DNA of 38,904 bases, from positions 1 to 38,904 of the forward strand of contig JALHNS010000016.1 of NCBI GenBank assembly GCA_022843445.1. The letters run 5' to 3'. The first letter of the stretch is position 1. Every line of letters starts with the position of its first letter. A model generated the notes under the pieces. It did no database searches and was not told where the DNA came from. It worked only from the letters and a program-made list of their open reading frames with translations. The position numbers and the translations under genes were made by a program. Source of the DNA: Gemmata sp. Lineage in GTDB: Bacteria; Planctomycetota; Planctomycetia; Gemmatales; Gemmataceae. Shown here one piece after another: positions 32,939-38,904 of this stretch.

Positions 32939-33817
32939 ATGACGGGCACGCACGCGACGCGCCGGGCCGGGTTCACGCTGATCGAACTGCTGGTGGTCAT
33001 CTCGATCATCGCGGTCATCGCCGCGCTCGCGGGCGTGGCGCTGCTCAGCACCAGCGAGAGCCAGCGCCGCAACAGCGTCGATCAGCAGGTGGACAAGCTG
33101 CAAAAGGCGCTCGACTCGGAATACGGCACGGTGCTCGCGAACGCGTCGAAGGAGGCGAACATTCCGCCGGCGGTCGTCACCTACGCCGACGGCGTTCCCC
33201 GCGCGCGGGCGCTCTGGGCCGCGGCCAACCTGCGGCGCAACTTCCCGGACACGTTCGCCGAGGCCGGCGCGCGGGTCACGGTGGTGCCCGGCTTTCAGCT
33301 CGAAGCGCTCGCCCCGTTCAACGGGCTGGCGGGTGCCGGCAACCCGCACGAGGAAAGCGCGGCGCTGCTGTACATCGTCCTCACGCAGAAGTCGGCGAGC
33401 GGGGGCGGCAGCACCGCGGGCAGCGGCGACGAACTGGGCCAGACCCGCGACGTGACGCTGAACGGCCGCCCGTTCAAGGTGTTCGTGGACGCGTGGGGCA
33501 ACTCGATCGGGTTCGTGCGCTGGGAAACCGGCACCGAGGCGGTGAACCGGCGCGTGCCGGGCGTCGGGGGCAACTTCGATCCGCTCGACACGTCGAACCT
33601 CGTGTCCGGGTGGACCGACACGACCAAGCGCGCGTGGGCGGCGAGTAGCGGTATGTTCAACACCGGCCGGCCGACGCCGAACTGGCCCAACAACGGGGCC
33701 CCGCCGATGAACCGCATGGTGTCGGTGTACTCGCCCGGCAAAGACAAGGCCGTTGGCACCGCCGACGACCAACTCGGCATCCGGCTCAAGCAACTCGGCG
33801 CGAAGGGGAAACAATGA
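32939..33817 (+). CDS. Type IV prepilin / pseudopilin 2
   Basis: A 292-residue protein with a short leader, cleavage site G11|FTLIELLVV, Glu16 (+5) and a hydrophobic helix to about residue 33. The soluble domain contains a possible helical stretch (SVDQQVDKLQKALDSEYG) directly after the membrane helix, as in GspG-type pilins, and a C-terminal SPGKDKAVGTADDQLG stretch that resembles the calcium-binding D-x-D-type end of GspG proteins. The gene starts 14 bases after the previous stop with CCGGAGG, and its stop overlaps the next start. Confidence 0.9.
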   Translation: MTGTHATRRAGFTLIELLVVISIIAVIAALAGVALLSTSESQRRNSVDQQVDKLQKALDSEYGTVLANASKEANIPPAVVTYADGVPRARALWAAANLRRNFPDTFAEAGARVTVVPGFQLEALAPFNGLAGAGNPHEESAALLYIVLTQKSASGGGSTAGSGDELGQTRDVTLNGRPFKVFVDAWGNSIGFVRWETGTEAVNRRVPGVGGNFDPLDTSNLVSGWTDTTKRAWAASSGMFNTGRPTPNWPNNGAPPMNRMVSVYSPGKDKAVGTADDQLGIRLKQLGAKGKQ

Positions 33818-34929
33818 TCACGCACACTAACGCGCGCCAGTTCGCGCCGACCCCGCGTTCGCTGTCTCGGCCGCGTGCGGGGTTCACGCTCATCGAACTG
33901 CTGGTGGTGATGGCGCTCACCGCGGCGCTGGGCGCGCTGACGCTCGGCCTGCTGCCGGGCATCGTGAACAAGGACAACACGCTGAAGGCCACCGCGGAGG
34001 TGCAGGGCGCGCTGCGCATCGCGCAGGGGCACGCGGCCTCCACGAAGCAGCCGCGCGGGGTGCGGTTCCTGCCGAACCCGACCAACCCCGCGGTTTCCAC
34101 CGAGATGCAGTACCTCGAAGCGCCCGAGGTGGTCGTTTCCGATCTGCAAGTGCTCGTGCAAGGCCGGCCGCAACCCTATGTGCAGTTCAATTACGACTAC
34201 GACGCGCAGGGGCGCATCGTGAACCGGCACTGCTACCTCATCAACCTGACCGCGGACCAAATCGCGGTGCTCGGCGGCGGTGCCACCGTCTCCAGTCCCG
34301 GCGCGACGTTGAGCATTCCCCCGCTCGGCACGTGGTCGCAAATCAGCGGGTTCACGCCGACGAGCGCGACGAGCGGCGAAGCCCTGTTGGACGTGTACCC
34401 GGACCCGTACTTGGGCGCGGCCGGGCCGCCGCCAAACGGCAGCCCGCAGAACAACGTCGCGATCTACCGCAGCTACCACTTCGGCATCTACGGCGCGCCG
34501 GTGCCGCAACTCGGCGAGCCGACCGTGCCGCTACCGAAGGACATCGCGGTCGATTTGCCGCTGTGCCTGCCGCAGGGCCTCGCGAACGCGAACTACGACG
34601 TCATGTTCGCGCCGAACGGGCAGACGATTACCTCGCGGTTCACCAACGGCACACAGACGACGCAGATCGCGGCCAACGCGGGCGTGTACCTGTGGGTGCG
34701 CGACGTGACGAAGGTGCCGGGGCTGACCCCGCTCTCGCGGCCGACCGTTGCCGCTCCCGGCGCGCCGTGGGTGTTCACGTACAACGACTTTTTGCGCGGC
34801 GGCGAGCAACAGATCGTGGGCGTTCGCAACGGATACGTCGGCACGGCCCCGGTCCTTTGGCCGGTCGCGGGCGGCGGATACGGTCCCGGACAAGACCCGT
34901 ACACTCTGGCCCGGCAGCAGTTGGATTGA
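33814..34929 (+). CDS. Type IV prepilin / GspH-like pseudopilin 3
   Basis: A 371-residue protein whose ATG overlaps the previous stop as ATGA, implying coupled translation. Leader of 23 residues, cleavage site G23|FTLIELLVV, Glu28 (+5), followed by MALTAALGALTLGLLPG. The pattern after the helix (LKATAEVQGALRIAQGHAASTKQPRGVRF) resembles GspH/FimT minor pseudopilins, which have an RxxAxxxGxxRGVxF-like motif. The large C-terminal domain with many Gly/Pro/Asn is not recognised. A large inverted repeat follows the stop by 6 bases. Confidence 0.88.
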   Translation: MITHTNARQFAPTPRSLSRPRAGFTLIELLVVMALTAALGALTLGLLPGIVNKDNTLKATAEVQGALRIAQGHAASTKQPRGVRFLPNPTNPAVSTEMQYLEAPEVVVSDLQVLVQGRPQPYVQFNYDYDAQGRIVNRHCYLINLTADQIAVLGGGATVSSPGATLSIPPLGTWSQISGFTPTSATSGEALLDVYPDPYLGAAGPPPNGSPQNNVAIYRSYHFGIYGAPVPQLGEPTVPLPKDIAVDLPLCLPQGLANANYDVMFAPNGQTITSRFTNGTQTTQIAANAGVYLWVRDVTKVPGLTPLSRPTVAAPGAPWVFTYNDFLRGGEQQIVGVRNGYVGTAPVLWPVAGGGYGPGQDPYTLARQQLD

Positions 34930-34935
34930 GTGAGG

Positions 34936-35012
34936 CTTCTGTAGCCGGGGTCTGTGAGGCCGGTGCTACCTTCACAAGCCAGCACCGGCCTCACAGAGGC
35001 CGGCTACAGAAG
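34936..35012. repeat. 32-bp imperfect inverted repeat (REP-like)
   Basis: Arms 34936-34967 and 34981-35012 match at 30 of 32 positions around a 13-base loop. It begins 6 bases after the stop of the preceding pseudopilin gene. It lacks a directly following T-run. Likely a dispersed palindromic element that also forms a hairpin in the transcript. Confidence 0.8.
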
Positions 35013-35104
35013 AGAGTTGGTCGGCTCCAGAAGCGGATTCGCCCACAACTGAAACGCCGGCGGTTCGCTGTCATTTCGCGCGATTCGGGGCGGCGAGCCG
35101 TTTT

Positions 35105-35132
35105 TTGGGATTCGCAGCCCGCGGCCTATGAT
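35105..35132 (+). promoter_or_regulatory. Candidate internal promoter before the fourth prepilin gene
   Basis: TTGGGA at 35105-35110 and TATGAT at 35127-35132 are 16 bases apart; the -10 matches at five of six positions. An 8-bp perfect hairpin (CCGACCGC with GCGGTCGG, 35137-35158) follows and would overlap the transcript start, so it may be an operator. Confidence 0.4.
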
Positions 35133-35174
35133 TCCGCCGACCGCACTGCCGCGGTCGGTTCGAGGGCGACACCG

Positions 35175-36113
35175 ATGATGCGTTCCGCGCACCGCCGCCG
35201 ACCGGGAACCTCGCTGATGGAGGTGCTCGTCGGGTTCGGCATTTTGGGCATCGGGGTGGCGAGCGTGATCTCGCTGTACCCGTTCGCGGCGCTGGCCGCG
35301 GGCAACGCGCTCATCCGGGACCGCACCACCACCAGCGCGCTGATCGCCGACGGCCAACTGCGCGAGATCCACAAGCGGATGGTGGTGGAAGTGGGCGAAG
35401 CGAGCAACGAGCCGTACTACCCGTCGCTGGACCGGGGGGCCGGCGGCGCGCCGGTGCCGCGCGACAGCGGCGAACCGAGCTACCCGGTGTTCATCGACCC
35501 GATGGGGTTCGCCGCGGGCCTGACCGGGCCGGTGGGCGGCACCACGGGTATTCCGCGGGTGAACCTGAGCGTCGTGACCAACTCCGGCGACCCGGTGCGG
35601 CACGCGCTGCGGTTCTGCAGCCAGCTCGACGGCCTCGGCTACAACGACGACGGCGCGGTGCAGGCCGGCCCGGAGATGCGCGAGCTGCGCTACAACTGGC
35701 TGTGGGTGGTGCAGCGCCCGGTGAACCGCGACCGGTTCAACCTGCGCGCGCAAGTTGTGGTGTTCAACCAGCGCATCCACCAGTACCGCCCGTCGATGAC
35801 CGAAACGGTGTACCCGGGGACGCTCACGGTCGGTCAGACGATCCTCACCGGCATCCCCCTCGCCGCGGAAGTGCGCAAGGGCTCGTGGCTCATGGACGCG
35901 GGCCGGACCGCCGGCGCAACCGCGCCGTTCCCGCTGCGGCACGCGGAGTTCTACCGCGTGGTGAGCATCGCCGACGACGGGCGCATCGAACTGCACCGCC
36001 CGGTGCAGTCGCCGCACGGCAACGTCGGCACCTACACGGCCAACATCGTGGTGATGCCCGGCATCATAGACGTGTACGAGCGGCCCCAACTGAGCGCCGG
36101 GTTCGGCCCCTGA
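35175..36113 (+). CDS. PilV/GspI-like minor pseudopilin 4
   Basis: A 312-residue protein starting MMRSAHRRRP (ATG at 35175; 35178 is equally possible) with GAGGG before it. The prepilin site is G11|TSLMEVLVGFGILGIGVASV with Glu16 (+5). The SLMEVLV pattern is usual for PilV/GspI proteins. The soluble part of about 275 residues is long, with an apparent IDPMGFAAGLTGPVGG stretch, and is not otherwise recognised. It sits between two palindromic elements and may have its own promoter. The stop is followed at once by a heptad palindrome. Confidence 0.88.
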   Translation: MMRSAHRRRPGTSLMEVLVGFGILGIGVASVISLYPFAALAAGNALIRDRTTTSALIADGQLREIHKRMVVEVGEASNEPYYPSLDRGAGGAPVPRDSGEPSYPVFIDPMGFAAGLTGPVGGTTGIPRVNLSVVTNSGDPVRHALRFCSQLDGLGYNDDGAVQAGPEMRELRYNWLWVVQRPVNRDRFNLRAQVVVFNQRIHQYRPSMTETVYPGTLTVGQTILTGIPLAAEVRKGSWLMDAGRTAGATAPFPLRHAEFYRVVSIADDGRIELHRPVQSPHGNVGTYTANIVVMPGIIDVYERPQLSAGFGP

Positions 36114-36118
36114 TTGGT

Positions 36119-36189
36119 GTTCCGGGTTATTGGTTCTTCGTTGTTAAGCGTCGCCAACAACCGGTAACAACCAACAAATAACAACTAAC
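36119..36189. repeat. Seven-base-period palindrome, second copy of the type
   Basis: GTT recurs exactly every seven bases at 36119, 36126, 36133 and 36140. AAC recurs exactly every seven bases at 36159, 36166, 36173, 36180 and 36187. The four bases between are variable, so the arms pair only in part. The element fills the gap between the stop at 36113 and the ATG at 36197 and is much richer in A and T than its surroundings. Confidence 0.85.
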
Positions 36190-36196
36190 GACTCCC

Positions 36197-37225
36197 ATGA
36201 TTCTCACCGCAAATGCACGAGCGCGGCGCGGGTTCACGCTGGTGGAACTCATGGTGGCCGCGTCCATGTGCGTTCTGGGCATGTGGCTGTTCACGTGGCT
36301 GTACAAGCAGGGCTTGGACAGCTTCCGCACGGCGAAGGCCCAAGCCGACCTGATGTCGCAAGAGCGCTCGGTGATCGAGCTGCTGCGCCGCGACCTGAGT
36401 GCCGACCACTTCTTGGACGAGGACCGCAAACCGAACCACGGGCGCAGGCTGAGCGACCAACTGCGCACCCTCGGCCCCGGCTACGCACTGCCGCGCGGCG
36501 GGTACTTCCAAGCCAACGGCACCGGGCCGACGAACACCGAGGCGACCGACGCCGACGGGTTCGTGTCGTGGCGCGCGAACCACGCGCTGCGGTTCACGGT
36601 GGTGCTGCCCGGCGGCACGCCGGACAAGCAGTTCAGCGTGCAAACGCCGGCGGCCGGCGGGCAGCAGTACGGCGGCGTGGGGGCCGAGGTCGCGTACTTC
36701 CTCGTCGTGGCCGGCCGCACCCCCGGCGGCGTGCAACTGTACGACCTGTACCGCCGGCAGCGGCTCGTGGCGCTCAACGACGACTACGCGCAAGCGTACA
36801 GCGGGTTCCTCAACCGGCCCGGCCCGGTGCTGAACATGCCCGACGTGGGTGAAGTGTTCGCGCTCCGCTCCACCGCGGGCCCGGCCCAAGTCGCCACGTT
36901 CGCCGACCTCCGCGCGAACCCGGCGCTGCGGGTGCCGTTTACACCCGTGACCGCCGCCGGGCGCGTGGGCGACGACAAGATCCTCTCGAACGTGGTGTCG
37001 TTCGAGACGAAGTACACCGGCACCCGCGGCCCGACGTACACCGGGCGCGCGTTCCCGGACTTGTTCACCACGACGAACTCCGATTACCCCTACGATTGGC
37101 TCCCCGCGAACTTTGACACCGGCAACAACCCGCAACTGCGGCTGACCGGCGTGCAGGTGCGGTTGCGCGTGTGGAACCCGAAGACGCTGCACGCCCGGCA
37201 AACGTCCGTCGTCGTCGACCTGTGA
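36197..37225 (+). CDS. PilW/GspJ-like minor pseudopilin 5
   Basis: A 342-residue protein with cleavage site G12|FTLVELMVA, Glu17 (+5) and a hydrophobic helix to about 36. The pattern after the helix, LMSQERSVIELLRRDLSADHF, is typical of GspJ/PilW proteins (QxRxALxxLxRDLR). A C-terminal stretch with NVVSFETKYT and RLTGVQVRLRVWNPKT-type strands also fits (V-x-V-x-v at the end of PilW/GspJ proteins). No Shine-Dalgarno is seen: the bases before the ATG belong to the heptad palindrome. Confidence 0.88.
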   Translation: MILTANARARRGFTLVELMVAASMCVLGMWLFTWLYKQGLDSFRTAKAQADLMSQERSVIELLRRDLSADHFLDEDRKPNHGRRLSDQLRTLGPGYALPRGGYFQANGTGPTNTEATDADGFVSWRANHALRFTVVLPGGTPDKQFSVQTPAAGGQQYGGVGAEVAYFLVVAGRTPGGVQLYDLYRRQRLVALNDDYAQAYSGFLNRPGPVLNMPDVGEVFALRSTAGPAQVATFADLRANPALRVPFTPVTAAGRVGDDKILSNVVSFETKYTGTRGPTYTGRAFPDLFTTTNSDYPYDWLPANFDTGNNPQLRLTGVQVRLRVWNPKTLHARQTSVVVDL

Positions 37226-37303
37226 GCCGCGCGGGCGCACTCCGCTGACGAGAAGCGCCCCGGCTGATCCCGAACCCCGGACCTCCGCCCGGAGACCGCT
37301 ACC

Positions 37304-38904
37304 ATGTTCCGGCCGCTCGCTCGCTCGCACCGCCGACCGCCGCGCAAGGGTACCAGCTTCACGCTCATCGCGGTCTCCATGCTCACGCTGTTCGCGGCGG
37401 TGGGCATGGGGTACGCGCTGTTCGGGCACACGGTGAACAAGCAGGCGACGCGCAACGCCGAAGCGCAAGGGCAGGGCGGCGCGCCGTCAATCGTCGTGCC
37501 GGACCCCACCGGCACGATGAACCGGTTCCTCGGCGCGCTCATCTACGACGACGCGAACGACGGCACGGCCCTCTGGAACACCCTCCGCGGCCACAGTGTC
37601 GCGCGCTCGATGTACGGCGCGGACTGGGCGCTGCTGAACGCCGGCACCCCCATCACGACGGCGTGGGCCGGCGTGGGCATCACGCACGAGCAGCTCACAC
37701 TGCCGAACGGCACGCCGATCGACCGGTCGCGGGTGGTCAACTTCACGCCCGCCATCATTAACGGCGGGCCGTTCTTGGTCGATCCCGAGTACACCGGCAC
37801 GCGGCCCGTCACGGGCACCGCGCTCGCGCCGTTCGACCCGAACGCGCGCAACTACGTGAACAAGGCCGCCGGCTACAGCTTCGCGGACCTCAAAGACTTC
37901 TTCCTCGGCGCGGTGGACCCGGTGACGGGCCAAGTGCTGGTACAATCGTTCCACCGGGAATCGCTGTTCGGCCCCCTCGCGCCGAACAACCCGAACTGGA
38001 ACAGCGCCGAAGGGAAGTTCCTCACGCTGCGCCCGCGCCCGCTGGAACACCCGCAGTTCCCGCGCGTCCCGCCGGACGCGGACGGTCAGTATCGGGGCGA
38101 CGTGCAGAACCTGCCCGGCGGCGTGGGCGTGCAGCGCAACGACAGCCTCTGGATGGACATTGGCGCGCCGGTGTTCACGTGGAACAACAAGCGCATCAAG
38201 CCGATGGTCGCGCCGCTCATCGTGCCGCTGAACGGCCTGCTGAACGCCAGCGCGCACGGGCGCGCCGGGGTGCCGTCGCAAGCCGGGTTCGGGCCGCACG
38301 AAGTGAACCTCGCTTCGGCGCTGCCGAACAACGGCGCGAACGTCGTGGCGGCCCGCGGCACGCCGCAGCAGCGCAGCGGCCTGAACCAGCGCGCGTTCGC
38401 CCCGTTCGCGGCCGGCGCGCTGCCCGCCTACAGCCCGGTCGCGTGGCGCACCGCGCACGGCGCGCCGACGTACCCCGCCGGCGCGGACCTGAGCGGCCAA
38501 CCGAACTTCAACGGCCTCGAGACCGACAACACCCCGGTGGCGAACCACGCGAGCCTGTTCAACCCGAACCAGTGGCCGAGCACCGGTACCCCGCGCGCGT
38601 TCGCCACGACCGACGTGAAGCGCCTGCACCTGCGCTACGCGTTCATGCGCAACTTCTACCTCGACGGCGACCTGCCGCCGCAAGCGACCAACGACCTGCT
38701 CGGCACGCAACCGTTCCTCGCCGCGCCGACGCAGACCCAAGCGCACGCGTGGCGCACCGACCCGGCGCACGCGAACCGCCTGCTCGTGACGCCGTTCGGC
38801 TTCGACCTGCAGCGCCCGAAGGTGGCCCCGCAGCACCTCGGCGGCGCGCTGGCGCTGGCCGCGGGCGGCTTCAAGCCCACGAACCCGGAGCACGGTCGCC
38901 CGTA
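37304..38904 (+). CDS. PilX/GspK-like pseudopilin-locus protein (truncated by window)
   Basis: The frame stays open from the ATG at 37304 to the edge, 533 codons, so the C-terminus is missing. GGAGA lies 8 bases upstream. A basic leader with KG at 15-16 is followed by a hydrophobic helix (TSFTLIAVSMLTLFAAVGMGY). There is no Glu at +5, as in GspK/PilX-type tip proteins. The large soluble region has Pro/Asn/Gly-rich composition and no recognised domain (for example NRFLGALIYDDANDG, GVQRNDSLWMDIG, KRLHLRYAFMRNFY). Position after the GspJ-like gene supports the tip-complex role, but the length exceeds typical GspK. Confidence 0.7.
   Translation, partial: MFRPLARSHRRPPRKGTSFTLIAVSMLTLFAAVGMGYALFGHTVNKQATRNAEAQGQGGAPSIVVPDPTGTMNRFLGALIYDDANDGTALWNTLRGHSVARSMYGADWALLNAGTPITTAWAGVGITHEQLTLPNGTPIDRSRVVNFTPAIINGGPFLVDPEYTGTRPVTGTALAPFDPNARNYVNKAAGYSFADLKDFFLGAVDPVTGQVLVQSFHRESLFGPLAPNNPNWNSAEGKFLTLRPRPLEHPQFPRVPPDADGQYRGDVQNLPGGVGVQRNDSLWMDIGAPVFTWNNKRIKPMVAPLIVPLNGLLNASAHGRAGVPSQAGFGPHEVNLASALPNNGANVVAARGTPQQRSGLNQRAFAPFAAGALPAYSPVAWRTAHGAPTYPAGADLSGQPNFNGLETDNTPVANHASLFNPNQWPSTGTPRAFATTDVKRLHLRYAFMRNFYLDGDLPPQATNDLLGTQPFLAAPTQTQAHAWRTDPAHANRLLVTPFGFDLQRPKVAPQHLGGALALAAGGFKPTNPEHGRP

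Noticed and set aside
22501-36189. Insertion sequences or MITEs with a transposase in the window
   Set aside because: No transposase-like protein and no clear target duplications were seen; the elements are listed only as repeats.

Overview
The window looks like chromosomal DNA of a planctomycete, most likely of the Gemmata lineage (Gemmataceae). The basis is the very high GC content with strong third-position bias, a soluble Ser/Thr kinase with DWG in place of DFG, an FHA protein and WD40-type secreted proteins, a Gemmata-type MTEREWL paralogue, a run of prepilins with the GFTLIELLVV signature, and many palindromic elements between genes. No rRNA, tRNA, CRISPR array, transposase or phage gene was seen.

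Left part (1-8372): a truncated solute-binding lipoprotein gene (-) and an FHA gene (+) diverge. A translationally coupled ribF plus hypothetical gene pair (-) follows. A lone ABC ATPase gene (+) has no permease beside it. A minus-strand series then runs from a secreted protein, through a frameshifted gene and a two-helix membrane protein, to a Tat-exported metallophosphoesterase. A 478-bp intergenic region with a GC hairpin and a promoter-like site closes this part.

Middle part (8373-25012): a small hypothetical gene, a WD40-like gene interrupted by an in-frame amber codon, a Ser/Thr kinase, the sbcD-sbcC (Mre11-Rad50) pair and a second WD40 gene, all on +. Next is a tight three-gene minus operon of uncharacterised proteins, two of which share an unnamed repeat unit, with a DUF6915-type protein. 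A zinc-ribbon methyltransferase (+) faces a 36-residue basic protein and rimO (both -). A Gemmata-type hypothetical gene (-) and a secreted D-aminoacylase-like amidohydrolase (+) end this part.

Right part (25309-38904): a type IV pilus / type II secretion locus, all on +. In order it has a GspE/PilB ATPase, a PilT ATPase with an Asp-rich tail, a second GspE/PilB ATPase, a GspF/PilC platform protein, three GFTLIELLVV prepilins, a PilV/GspI-like and a PilW/GspJ-like protein, and a PilX/GspK-like protein cut by the window edge. Secretin, prepilin peptidase and GspL/M-type genes are not in view.

The most unusual signal is a set of palindromic elements placed directly after, or across, stop codons. 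Two of them, both inside the pilus locus, are built on a seven-base period with invariant GTT on the left arm and AAC on the right arm. Two genes are broken as written: the WD40 gene by an amber codon and a 370-codon gene by a one-base frameshift.
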